Assembly: GCF_002741015.1 (NCBI RefSeq) | Contig: NZ_CP016621.1 | Coordinates: forward strand, 97,205-161,204 | Reading direction: 5' to 3' | Length of the DNA stretch: 64,000 nucleotides | From: Microvirga ossetica | GTDB lineage: Bacteria; Pseudomonadota; Alphaproteobacteria; Rhizobiales; Beijerinckiaceae | In this document: one piece after another, positions 36,242 to 44,751 of the stretch | Position numbering within the stretch: the first letter of the stretch is position 1 | Layout of the letters: the number at the start of each line of letters is the position of its first letter | The notes under the pieces: model-generated | What the model was told of the DNA's origin: nothing | Database searches by the model: none | What the model saw: only the letters and a program-made list of their open reading frames with translations | Program-made: the position numbers and the translations under genes

Positions 36242-36727
36242 TCAGTGACGCGGTGCCGACGACCTGGAAGGTGCCCGACGTTCAATCTTGCGGGCGAACG
36301 GATCGGCAGGGGACGGGTTATGCGAGGACGGAAGCGGGGATACCAGTTCGGGCCCGGCAATGTCCTGGGCTACCTTCTGCTCCAGCTTGTTCACCTTGCT
36401 CTTGAGAAGCATGTTCTCGACCTTGAGGGAGTTGACCCGGCTTTCGAGGAAGTCCGCGAAATCCTCCTTGTCGGCCAGCAGCGAACGCAGCTTTTCGGAC
36501 TCGTTGATCTTGTTCCTGGCGACGCTCGACACCGACTTGAGAAGCTTTTGGAGATACGCGATCTTGTCGTTGGCCTTGGCGACCGTCGCGTTGTGTTCGG
36601 CCAGGCTCACAACGGCATCGCCGTAATCACCGCCGCCATTGCCGGCCGAAGCCAGCGCGCTCAATCCCGTCATTGCCATCGCTGACGTGATCGCACCTTC
36701 CATTGATGCCATCGGATTGTTGCTCAT
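36242..36727 (-). CDS. Coiled-coil protein, last gene of the ParA-like operon
   Basis: 161 residues from ATG 36727 (MSNNPMASMEG), with GGGGGAACGG upstream; the longer frame is arginine-rich and overlaps the preceding gene. A small Ala/Met/Gly-rich region (ITSAMAMTGLSALASAGNGG) is followed by continuous heptads (VSLAEHNATVAKANDKIAYL ... LLLKSKVNKLEQKV). Likely forms a multimer; function unknown. Confidence 0.5.
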   Translation of the reverse strand: MSNNPMASMEGAITSAMAMTGLSALASAGNGGGDYGDAVVSLAEHNATVAKANDKIAYLQKLLKSVSSVARNKINESEKLRSLLADKEDFADFLESRVNSLKVENMLLKSKVNKLEQKVAQDIAGPELVSPLPSSHNPSPADPFARKIERRAPSRSSAPRH

Positions 36728-36807
36728 GTGTCCGTTCCCCCTTGCTCGTCGCCGTCCCGCCCGGGACTGACTCTGCTTTCCTATTCCCCACCGCGCCCAC
36801 CTTCCGG

Positions 36808-37593
36808 TCAGTAGCGGGGCTTCCTTGGAGAGAATCGGCCAGCCATGAAAGCCACAACGAGCCCGATCAATCCGAACAGGAACAGCCGCTGGATCGGCAC
36901 CATCTCGAGCCACTGCATCAGGGAGAATGAGACGGCACCGCCCTTCCCTGGGACGGCCGGGGCATCGAGCGCGACCTCGACCGTGCAAGTCCGCTGACCG
37001 TTCTCGACCGTGATCGTCTCGGACGTGCATTGCTGCCTGATGGTCCGGTCCATGTCGTTGATTTGCCCGAGGGCAATGAGGGTATCGGCTCCGGGAGCAT
37101 CCGCCAGCATCTGCGCCCTGGCCGTCCTCGCAATCGCGTGGCCGTCATGCACCGAGTAGCCGCCGAATGCGGACACGACGGCCAGCATCACGCCACCGAG
37201 CGCGAATCCTCCGATGAGGCCCGTCATCTTGCGCTGGTCCATCCGGTATTCGCGCTTGTCGGCCTTCTCGATGGCCTTCTCAACGGATTTCGCAAGCAGC
37301 GGACCCGCGCCCTCCAGGCGTTCCGTGATCGTGATCGGCAGAGCCGCCAGCTTGTCATCAATGGTCTTGGCGACGAGCGCGGCGTTGCGCTTCCCTTGGA
37401 CATCGAGTTTCTTCGGGAGATCGTCCGCGACCTGGATGATACCCTCATTCATAAAGAGGGAGATCGCGTAAATGTCGTCTACGTTGATTCCTTGCGCCGC
37501 CGCGAACGCCAGCACCTTGTTGGCACGTTCGGGGGAGAGCCCGAAGAAATCCTGGATCGCCTTGATGCGCTTGGCTTGCTCGAAGTCCCCCAT
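36808..37593 (-). CDS. Two-helix membrane protein of the ParA-like operon
   Basis: 261 residues. A helical cytoplasmic domain (about 1-120, QDFFGLSPERANKVLAFAAA) is followed by a membrane helix at about 127-147 (LIGGFALGGVMLAVVSAFGG), a soluble loop with two cysteines (RQQCTSE, GQRTCTVE) and a second helix at about 236-254 (FLFGLIGLVVAFMAGRFS). 38 bp downstream of the ParA-like gene. It could tether the ATPase system to the membrane. No family recognised. Confidence 0.55.
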   Translation of the reverse strand: MGDFEQAKRIKAIQDFFGLSPERANKVLAFAAAQGINVDDIYAISLFMNEGIIQVADDLPKKLDVQGKRNAALVAKTIDDKLAALPITITERLEGAGPLLAKSVEKAIEKADKREYRMDQRKMTGLIGGFALGGVMLAVVSAFGGYSVHDGHAIARTARAQMLADAPGADTLIALGQINDMDRTIRQQCTSETITVENGQRTCTVEVALDAPAVPGKGGAVSFSLMQWLEMVPIQRLFLFGLIGLVVAFMAGRFSPRKPRY

Positions 37594-37631
37594 GCTCCCC
37601 CTCCTTTCTTATGCGAGATACCCTGGCCCCG

Positions 37632-38498
37632 TCAGAGGCCGAGATACTTCAAGGATTCGTCCACGACGGCGCTGGCTTCCTCCCAGAACTTCTTCGCCTG
37701 GCCGCGCTCCGTCACCGACAGACGCTTGTCGTTGCCGGCCTGATGGAACGGGATCTTGTAGAAGCTGACCTTGGCGGCGCATTCCGACTGGAGGACGGGC
37801 CACCAGAGTTCGATACCGCCGCTAGCCAACAGCCTCTCGCGGGTCTTGCCGCCGACCGTGTTCCCTTCGTGGTCGCGGAAACCAAACCAAAACGGAAAGT
37901 TTCCGGGCAGCTTGCCCCACTGCTTGTTAATGAAGACGACGTGCCGGAAGTGCGGGCCTTCGAACGCCTTGATGTAGCGATTCACGGAAGCCGTGCTGGG
38001 TTCCTCATGGGTCAAGGCATGGAAGAAGAAAGGACTGACCGGAGCCGAACGCAGCACGTCGGCAATGCCCGAAAGGTCCATGTTGTTCTGCGCGTCGCGG
38101 TCGCCGCTGTCGATGATGCGCGCCAGCGCGGCGTATGCTCCGCCCGGGTGATCGTGCAGGATGACCCTCGCGTCGTCCTCGGTGGAATCGAGGAAGCGGG
38201 TGCGCTGGTTCACGTCCGTAATGTCGTAGAAATCCACGCCTTCGGACGCTTCCTGCTTGGGGGCAATCCTCCCCTTCTCGTCGCGGGTTCCCAACTGCGT
38301 GAGCAGGGTTTGCGTGCCAGCGTCCCCATCGTAGAGATGGGTCTTGATGCCACGGAGGCGCAGGACCTCGCCGTGGACGCGGTTGATGATCGACTTGCCC
38401 GCGCCGCCCTTGTCGGATTCGGTCGCGCCGAAGTGCTTCACGTCGGCGTTCACATCCTCGGCCGGAGCTTCGATCTGGAGTGCGTTCTTGGTTGCCAT
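37632..38498 (-). CDS. ParA/VirC1/StbB-like ATPase
   Basis: 288 residues from ATG 38498. The deviant Walker A motif DKGGAGKS (residues 29-36) with the signature Lys30 marks the ParA/MinD family, and THLYDGDAGTQTLLTQL corresponds to the following switch region. The C-terminal half (GPHFRHVVFINKQWGKLPGN) is diverged. Unlike the RepA of this plasmid, it has no N-terminal HTH. Such ATPases act in plasmid positioning or in bringing DNA to the conjugation machinery (StbB, VirC1), which fits the nearby small DNA-binding-like gene. Confidence 0.65.
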   Translation of the reverse strand: MATKNALQIEAPAEDVNADVKHFGATESDKGGAGKSIINRVHGEVLRLRGIKTHLYDGDAGTQTLLTQLGTRDEKGRIAPKQEASEGVDFYDITDVNQRTRFLDSTEDDARVILHDHPGGAYAALARIIDSGDRDAQNNMDLSGIADVLRSAPVSPFFFHALTHEEPSTASVNRYIKAFEGPHFRHVVFINKQWGKLPGNFPFWFGFRDHEGNTVGGKTRERLLASGGIELWWPVLQSECAAKVSFYKIPFHQAGNDKRLSVTERGQAKKFWEEASAVVDESLKYLGL

Positions 38499-38532
38499 GC
38501 TCGGTAACTCCTTTCGTCTGTCGTCGTCAGGT

Positions 38533-39125
38533 TCAGAGGTCGTCCAGGCCAAAGGCTGGGCCGTGTTCGACCACTTGCGCCTTCGCCTTCGGCTCCGCGC
38601 CGATCCCTTCGGACGTTCCTTCTGGTCGTCCTTCGGGCAGTGCCGGGGTTCCTTCTGAAACCTGAGTGACCGCCACCGTCGCCGGGGCAGGAGTCACGTC
38701 TTTCTCGATCGAGGCCGTCGGCTTCGTTTCCGTCACGGTCGTTTCCGTGACTGGAGCCTTCGTCTCACGCGCTTTCGTGACGCGTTCCGTCGTGGGCTTT
38801 TCCGTTCGCTTGGCAGGGGGCCTCGAAGCCGCTCCCAAGCCCCCAGGAGCCGGGTTGTTCTTCCTGTCCCTGCAACGATCTGGCTGATGTAGGCTTTTGC
38901 CGTGCTGCGCTTGATCTCGATGCCTGACCCGATCAGGTCGTCCGCGATCTTATCGAGCGTGTCGCCAAGCTCCTTCGCCCGGAGGATGCCCTTCACGAAC
39001 TCGGGCTGCGCCAGCAATTGCTTGGCGTGGAGCGTCGTTTGCTTCCTCGGCTCGTTCACACGCGCAAGGAACGCCGACGCAAGCGTGGGCGTGTTCTCAA
39101 CCTCGATCTTCCCTCTCTTCGCCAT
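38533..39125 (-). pseudogene. Small DNA-binding-like protein upstream of the ParA-like gene, apparent frameshift
   Basis: Starts at ATG 39125 (MAKRGKIEVENTPTLASAFL). Residues 1-85 are helical with a likely recognition helix (IEIKRSTAKAYISQIV). About 85 codons in, the frame runs into arginine-rich sequence ending at 38733, whereas the adjacent frame continues plausibly (NNPAPGGLGAASRPPAKRTE ... EHGPAFGLDDL, stop at 38533) as a Thr/Pro/Glu-rich tail. A one-base change near 38870-38885 would join the two. Size and position recall KfrA- or MobC-like accessory proteins. Either a real frameshift or an assembly indel. Confidence 0.5.
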
Positions 39126-39627
39126 GATCCCCCGCCCTTTGTGGTCGTTTATCCTGTTATATTCGCACATATGCTCACGCATGGCGCAATCGCCGGCGAA
39201 AAAAGCGTCCGCCCTTTCAGGGTGAATCCTCTTTCCGCATCCGTGAAGAGGCTGCGGATTCGGTAGCGAAGACGAGCATCGGATAAGTTTTCTGACAACA
39301 GCAAATTTCCCCGATTCCGATCATGGAAAGTTGCGAGGCATCGGCGGCTAGGAGCCATGTCTGCGGTGTGGTCTTGGTCGAGGATCAACGGATCGTTGAA
39401 GAGGCCCTGAAACAATCAGCCACCTGTGCTTATAGCGCAAAGGTGGGGCAATTTCCTCGCGGCCACGTCGCTAGTCGCGCACGACGGTGGCGATGCCTCT
39501 CCCGGCGATCAGGCAGTTCCGGCGAGGGCCAGAGCGTTCGGCAACTCGCCCCAGACGATCAGGCCAGAAACTATCCCTCAAAGCGCGAAGCCGTAAGCGA
39601 CATCCCTTGGACAGGTGAGTGTCAGAA
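39126..39627. other. Gene-free interval between two minus-strand units
   Basis: About 500 bp with no frame that looks coding. It must hold the promoter of the ParA-like operon (an AT-richer patch, GTTATATTCGCACAT, lies at about 39155-39170) and the 3' end of the CHAT/lipase unit. No repeat or terminator is obvious. Confidence 0.4.
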
Positions 39628-41118
39628 TCACAGGATTCGCAGCCGGGCGAACTCGGGTCTCTGACCGGAAGCTAGTTCATCCTCGAGGATGGACAGCCGG
39701 GCATCGTCGGCGGGCTCCGGCTGCAAGTAACCGGGATCGAGATCGTCGACATCTGTCACGGGGACCGATCGGTCCGAACCGTCCAGGTGCGGTGCGTCGC
39801 TTTTTCCGCCGGGCGCGAGATGTCCGCTCATCGCCTCGTTCATGTCCTTCGGCAGTTCTAGGGGCTCACCCTTCAGGAAGCGGAACACCTCCCTGTAGAC
39901 TGCCGGAATGTTGGGCATGCTACCGTGCTCGCCCTTTGCGAACCGGATGTCCACCTTGTCGAGCGCTGCGGAAGCAACCGGAACGCGCCCATCACCCTCC
40001 CGGTGAACATTGCCCTTGACCCGTGCCGTTACCTTTCCGGCTTTCTCCCCGAAGATCCCGACTTCGTACTGGAAACGGAACAGGCTTTGGTAGCCGACCC
40101 CTGCGATCACCAGCATCTTGCGGCGTTCGTCCGGAGTGAGGCGGAGGTGAGCGTCGATCATCTCCTGATGAAAGCGTTTTGCGTCATCGAGGACCCTCTG
40201 CAAGTTCTCCTTCTCGTCCGGCTTAAGATCGAGCCTCCACTCGTCCGCTTGGTAGAGATCGAAGTTGGCGCAGGGATGGAGGTAGCGCTCGGCATCGGCA
40301 TCGTCCTGATCCGGAACCCAGGGCTTCGGATCGTTAGTGCGCGTGCCTGGATAGATACCCCGCGGGGCCGGAAGCATGCCGAGGACCCCGTACAGGGAGC
40401 GAAAGGTCGGCCTGCTGAGATATCGGCCGAGCAGGACCATCATGTCGTGTCCCCACATGTGGTTCTTGAGATAGCCAGCGATGGCTGGCGAGCCGAAATG
40501 AGGCGTGGCGATGAAGACGATCTTGCCTATGTGCGGCAACACCTCGCTGCCGTATTCCATCAGCATGGCGCGGGTCATGAGGCCGCCCATGCTGTGGGCG
40601 ACGACGTGAACCTCTTTCCCGCCGTTCTTGGCGTAAGTGTCGAGTATCTGATTCTTCAGTCGCTCTGCGCTCAGCCGGAGCGACTTGCGCCAATCGTAAG
40701 GGAAGATCGTATGGCCGAGGCCGGGTTCCTTCATGAGGGCCACGAGGAACGGATCGTAGGATGGATCGCTCGTAGCGGGGCCTACGTCATCCTCCGGATC
40801 CACGTCGGTCGTTCCGTCCGGAGACAGCTTCAGATTGTCAATACGGTCACGGGTCCGGGCATCGATCCACCACATGCCTCCGCGGCTGTTGCTCTGGAGC
40901 AGGCTGCCCATCACGCCCGGGACGAAGATGACGTTGGTTCGGTCACCTGGGCCCAGATGTTGGCCTTCATCTACCTTACCAGCCAATCGTTTGTAGTCCT
41001 CGAATGCATTATTTCCGAGCAGTGTGCGGAGATTGTCCTGCTGATCGGGATCCCGTGCGATACGAAGCCGTTCCCTGGTGTCTGACTTGAGGAACCTCTC
41101 ACCGAAATCATCGCCCAT
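39628..41118 (-). CDS. LCAT-type alpha/beta-hydrolase (phospholipase/acyltransferase-like)
   Basis: 496 residues from ATG 41118, chosen because AAGGGAGGAAG lies just upstream; the preceding CHAT stop is 21 bp away. Family blocks of lecithin:cholesterol acyltransferase-type hydrolases are clear: VIFVPGVMGSLLQ followed by WWID, TIFPYDWRKS, and the nucleophile elbow VHVVAHSMGGLMTRAML with Ser176. A helical cap (about 225-310) follows, then GRVPVASA with the probable histidine at KGEHGSMPN. No signal peptide, so it is cytoplasmic. Predicted to hydrolyse phospholipid esters. Last gene of the CHAT cluster and probably an effector of it. Confidence 0.8.
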   Translation of the reverse strand: MGDDFGERFLKSDTRERLRIARDPDQQDNLRTLLGNNAFEDYKRLAGKVDEGQHLGPGDRTNVIFVPGVMGSLLQSNSRGGMWWIDARTRDRIDNLKLSPDGTTDVDPEDDVGPATSDPSYDPFLVALMKEPGLGHTIFPYDWRKSLRLSAERLKNQILDTYAKNGGKEVHVVAHSMGGLMTRAMLMEYGSEVLPHIGKIVFIATPHFGSPAIAGYLKNHMWGHDMMVLLGRYLSRPTFRSLYGVLGMLPAPRGIYPGTRTNDPKPWVPDQDDADAERYLHPCANFDLYQADEWRLDLKPDEKENLQRVLDDAKRFHQEMIDAHLRLTPDERRKMLVIAGVGYQSLFRFQYEVGIFGEKAGKVTARVKGNVHREGDGRVPVASAALDKVDIRFAKGEHGSMPNIPAVYREVFRFLKGEPLELPKDMNEAMSGHLAPGGKSDAPHLDGSDRSVPVTDVDDLDPGYLQPEPADDARLSILEDELASGQRPEFARLRIL

Positions 41119-41138
41119 CGCCGCTTCCTCCCTTACAG

Positions 41139-43355
41139 TCACTGCCGCAAGCCCGGCAGGTTCTGCTCGTCCGCCATGAATAGCTCGTATTCGTTGATGT
41201 AGGTGTAGAGCAGTCCGCCGATGTTCCTGTAGTTGTTCCAGAGGAACAGCCGGGTCTGTGCGACTGCCTCACCCGCTGGGATCGCAACGCCCTGGCCGGC
41301 AGGGTAGAAGAAGTGAAAGAAGATGCTGGCAAATCGGCTCGCGAAGGCGATGGGAACCTTCGTCTCGGACCCGAGGAATCCGCGGCACTCGCGATGAAAG
41401 AAGGTCTCCTCCAACATGTTCGCGATGTAGGTATCCGATGCCGAAGTTGAGCACGCATTCGCAAACACGAACGGCCGATCCGCAAGAGGTGTGGTCCTGG
41501 CAAGATCCGCGCTGTCGATCCGGTCCTCATCCGTGGCCGATTCTCCGAAAACGAGTCCGGGGTCATTGCCGGCTCCCGTTTCGCAGTGACAGTAGATATA
41601 GAGCATCGAGGTCGGGCTTGGCTTCGGCTCGAGCAACTGGTCGAGCATGGCGGCCCTGGCTTCGGTCGTCGTTGCCGATGGATCGCCCGGCACGAACACC
41701 TGTTTCGGCCAAGCGTGCCAGTCCCTGCGCTGCTGTTTCGCCTCTTTCGCCACGGGATCGTTCGGGTCGTTTCCCCAATACAGGAAATGAACCTTATGGG
41801 TATCGGCAAAGCCGCCCAAGGCCTTCGAGAAGCGCTTTCCCTTGGGCTTACCTGCGTGCTTCATGTACCCGATCCGGAAGCGCAGGCCGAGAAACCCCAT
41901 AGGATCGATGGGGCTCCCTCTTTTCGGTAGCTTGTGAAGGTACATGAGACCCCATGGAACGTGAGGCCAGAAGGCCTGTCCCGTCCGTTGGGTCCACATG
42001 AGGTTGAGCCTGGTTCCCTTGGCCAGGCTGGTTATCCATTCATGGAGTTGCGAATCGTCTTCCCGGAATATGACATCGAACAGGTATCGCCCGTGATAGG
42101 CGAGTTCGAAGAGCTCGTCACTGACCTCAACCTGCGCCCACATGTCCTTGTGGATGTCGTCGCAGAGACCCTCGATCGATCCCCAGTTATATTGCGGGGT
42201 CCAGTTCCTCAATCTGTCAGTCAAGTCATCCGGATCGATCGCATTGAGATACTTGTCCCATTTCCCCCGGAGCTTGTCCGCGGCCTTCCGCACGTTCATG
42301 ACGATGCCGTCGATTTCCGCCTGGGTGACGTTCCACGGTACGATATCCCAAGGGTCGGTCATTCCAGGTTCCGTCCCATCCCCGAAGACCGATGCCCGGT
42401 CCCCTGTGACGGTGACCGTGAGCTTACCGGGCGGGGTCGTCCATTCGTGCGCCGGCTTGAGAGCGGTCTGGGTCAGGGGTGCGTGCACAACCTCTTCGAC
42501 GGGTTCGAGGGGCAGGATGGGTTCTATGGCGGGAGCGTCAATCGAGACCGGGAGCTGCAATGTCAACTCACGATATACCTCCTTGCCCCGGTAGATGATG
42601 ACGTCGATCCTTGGGCTTGGGCGCGACAGCGGGACTAGGCCGATCCGGCGGATGTCGCTCTCGCCGACCGGATGGACGAGAAGGGAGAACCGCGCGACCC
42701 AGAGATCCTGGCCGTTCAGCACCTTCTTCTCTACTCTGACCTCTTCCGAGGGAGCCGACAGCTCCGCATCGGCGGTCACGACCTCCCATTCAGTTAGAAG
42801 TCCATCCTCGGGTAGATCCTCCTTGGGAATGAAGGTCAGTTCGCCCCTCACCAAGCTGACCGCTACCGCAGAGCCGACCTTGAAGTTCAATGTGTAGCTC
42901 TCGCCGACCTGGAGGAGCGGAGGCGCGTCAGAGGACTGGCCATCGAGCCAGATCGAGATGCGCTGCTCGGATCGGGGAGTAGGAGGCGACGCGGAAGTCT
43001 CTGGAATTGTCGGCGGTGGGGAGACCTTGTCGGTGCGCAGATCGGGCCAGCCAATTTCGTGCCTGTGCAATGTGCCAGGAATAGGGAAGCGCATGCCCGA
43101 CGGCCAGTCAAACGACTTGCTTAAGAGTTTATAGCACTGATGGACGATGAAACCTTCAATCGCCGACAGGTTTGACCTGAACCATTTAGGCGCATACCAA
43201 TCTCTGGCTTCCGTCGCTTCTTCTGGAACGAAATCGATGGTGATCGGTGTGCCGACCGGCACGGACTCACCCCAATCGACAAGGCTGGCATCATTCGCTT
43301 CTGATCCCGGTGCTGCACCCCAGTCCTCGATAGGTCCGAGCGACTCCCCAACCAT
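41139..43355 (-). CDS. CHAT-domain (caspase-like) protease with N-terminal DWG motifs
   Basis: 738 residues, no signal peptide. The N-terminus carries IEDWGAAP (about residue 9) and VDWGESVPVGTPITIDFV (about 26), the same motif as in the small protein at 43913. Residues about 125-270 are a beta-rich domain, 275-345 proline-rich linker and helices. The C-terminal CHAT domain (about 440-738) has the catalytic pair in normal context: His590 (MLYIYCHCETGAGNDPGL) and Cys635 (VFANACSTSASD). CHAT proteases act in regulated cell-death loci, cleaving pore formers or partner proteins. Located between a small regulator-like gene and the LCAT-type hydrolase. Confidence 0.85.
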   Translation of the reverse strand: MVGESLGPIEDWGAAPGSEANDASLVDWGESVPVGTPITIDFVPEEATEARDWYAPKWFRSNLSAIEGFIVHQCYKLLSKSFDWPSGMRFPIPGTLHRHEIGWPDLRTDKVSPPPTIPETSASPPTPRSEQRISIWLDGQSSDAPPLLQVGESYTLNFKVGSAVAVSLVRGELTFIPKEDLPEDGLLTEWEVVTADAELSAPSEEVRVEKKVLNGQDLWVARFSLLVHPVGESDIRRIGLVPLSRPSPRIDVIIYRGKEVYRELTLQLPVSIDAPAIEPILPLEPVEEVVHAPLTQTALKPAHEWTTPPGKLTVTVTGDRASVFGDGTEPGMTDPWDIVPWNVTQAEIDGIVMNVRKAADKLRGKWDKYLNAIDPDDLTDRLRNWTPQYNWGSIEGLCDDIHKDMWAQVEVSDELFELAYHGRYLFDVIFREDDSQLHEWITSLAKGTRLNLMWTQRTGQAFWPHVPWGLMYLHKLPKRGSPIDPMGFLGLRFRIGYMKHAGKPKGKRFSKALGGFADTHKVHFLYWGNDPNDPVAKEAKQQRRDWHAWPKQVFVPGDPSATTTEARAAMLDQLLEPKPSPTSMLYIYCHCETGAGNDPGLVFGESATDEDRIDSADLARTTPLADRPFVFANACSTSASDTYIANMLEETFFHRECRGFLGSETKVPIAFASRFASIFFHFFYPAGQGVAIPAGEAVAQTRLFLWNNYRNIGGLLYTYINEYELFMADEQNLPGLRQ

Positions 43356-43462
43356 GACCGGACGACTCCCTTGAGAAGCATGGCAAGTCGGTCACGGACG
43401 GCCCTGGTACGCTTCGTGATGTCCCTGCATCCTGGGTCGTCCGTTATTACGCTCTTGCAGGC

Positions 43463-43717
43463 TCAACCTGACGAGTGCTGAACGCGTCCTTCTTGGTTCC
43501 TGATATTCTCCAGCTCCGGCATAATGACGCGTTCGAGCTTTCCGTCCTTGTTGCGGACCAGCAGCTCGTTGCCCTTCATGATCTGCTCGACGACGAACCG
43601 GGTTAGCGCCAGCGCGATGCTCAGGGCGTGAGCCTTGCTGCGGGCATCTGTGGATTCCTTGATCTGAGAGGCATTGCGCGCATCGGTGTCGCTGAGCAAC
43701 ATCGTAACCTTTGGCAT
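43463..43717 (-). CDS. Small regulator-like protein of the CHAT cluster
   Basis: 84 residues with AGGAG upstream of ATG 43717. The sequence (MPKVTMLLSDTDARNASQIK, ARSKAHALSIALALTRFVVE, NKDGKLERVIMPEL) looks like a ribbon-helix-helix or Arc-type strand-helix-helix unit followed by a short beta hairpin. Such proteins are often found beside effector proteases. DNA binding is inferred from shape only. It sits between the DWG peptide gene and the CHAT gene. Confidence 0.6.
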   Translation of the reverse strand: MPKVTMLLSDTDARNASQIKESTDARSKAHALSIALALTRFVVEQIMKGNELLVRNKDGKLERVIMPELENIRNQEGRVQHSSG

Positions 43718-43912
43718 CCTGCACTCCTGCGATTACAGCTCCGGTTGATCAGGTCCGAAATCGTACCATCAAATTGCCATCGATCCTATGGCAAAAGAGC
43801 GGCATTTGGATGGTCCGACAACGTTATCCGGCCCCCCCCTGTTCCAGGCCTTCCCCCGTAAACAGACATGCTGATCGGGTGCCTACACATGCGAAATCGC
43901 TGCTCCCTTTGG

Positions 43913-44149
43913 CTAGTCAACCGGGACTGTAATGGGTTGGAAGACGGGCCCTGAAGCCCCCCAGTCCTCCTCTTCCGTTCCACTGGGCTCATCCGTAGGT
44001 TGAGGCGCGGGATTGGAGGCCGGACCGGGGTTCCCGCCGTGACCTGTCGATCCACCAGGCGGCTCGACAGGGATGGTCGTGGGTTGGGAGACCGGCGCTG
44101 AAGAGCCCCAGTCCTCCACTAAGCCATCGTCCGTGGCACCCTTGTTCAT
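43913..44149 (-). CDS. Two-repeat DWG-motif protein, putative partner or substrate of the CHAT protease
   Basis: 78 residues; GGAGGGATCC precedes ATG 44149. Two copies of one motif, VEDWGSSAPVSQPTTIPVE near residue 11 and EEDWGASGPVFQPITVPVD at the very end, are joined by a Gly/Pro/Asn linker. The CHAT protein two genes downstream carries the same motif twice at its N-terminus. The protein has no fold of its own, so the motif probably acts as a docking or cleavage element. Not a known family. Confidence 0.6.
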   Translation of the reverse strand: MNKGATDDGLVEDWGSSAPVSQPTTIPVEPPGGSTGHGGNPGPASNPAPQPTDEPSGTEEEDWGASGPVFQPITVPVD

Positions 44150-44370
44150 GGATCCCTCCGTGGCCCAGCCATTCTGTCACTGAACGCCATTGATGGAAAC
44201 TGGCTTAGCCATTGGGGGTATCGGGCGAAGGGCCTGCGGATGCCTTTGATCCCTTCGGATCGTTGGGGAACAGGAAAACGCAGTTTAGAGCTTCGTCATG
44301 AGCGGCAGGGACGCCGCTCGCCCGAGAAAGGCTTTCCTATCACGCCCCCTCTCTGATCGTGTAGGCAGTC

Positions 44371-44505
44371 GTGACCGCTAGGGACACTACCCAGACTGCG
44401 GCCATGGCGCTCGTTCAGTCGAACCTCGCCAAGTCCCCGCGCCCTGCGAAAGCTGGCCGTGTCGCAGCGGACGAGGGAGACGAGGTCGAGGCGAAGGTCG
44501 CCTGA
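44371..44505 (+). CDS. Short plus-strand ORF, probably a remnant
   Basis: 44 codons from GTG 44371 (TTQTAAMALVQSNLAKSPRP ... EVEAKVA). No clear ribosome site. It reads like the C-terminal end of a longer helical protein and is followed by a terminator-like hairpin. The surrounding 44150-44751 has no other gene. Confidence 0.25.
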   Translation: MTARDTTQTAAMALVQSNLAKSPRPAKAGRVAADEGDEVEAKVA

Positions 44506-44532
44506 TCCACACAGGTTCGTTCCGGAAACACG

Positions 44533-44567
44533 AAACCCCTCGCGAGGACGTCCTCCAAGGGGATTTT
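44533..44567. terminator. Terminator-like hairpin behind the cytolysin gene
   Basis: An outer stem CCCCT/AGGGG encloses GAGGAC/GTCCTC. On the plus strand it ends in ATTTTC, on the minus strand in TTTCGTGTTT. It could end the cytolysin transcript and the small plus-strand ORF. Confidence 0.5.
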
Positions 44568-44751
44568 CATAGGTCGGCTGCCTGATTAGTACGATGCTCA
44601 AATCATTCGGGCGTAGACACCACCGAATCGCTACAAGCAGATCGAGTATTATTCTCCATTTGAAACCATATACGCCCTCGACCATAGACTAGGGTTACGC
44701 TGCCTGCCTTCGTGCCTGTTGAGGCGACCTGAAGTAGGCATTCGCGATAAA

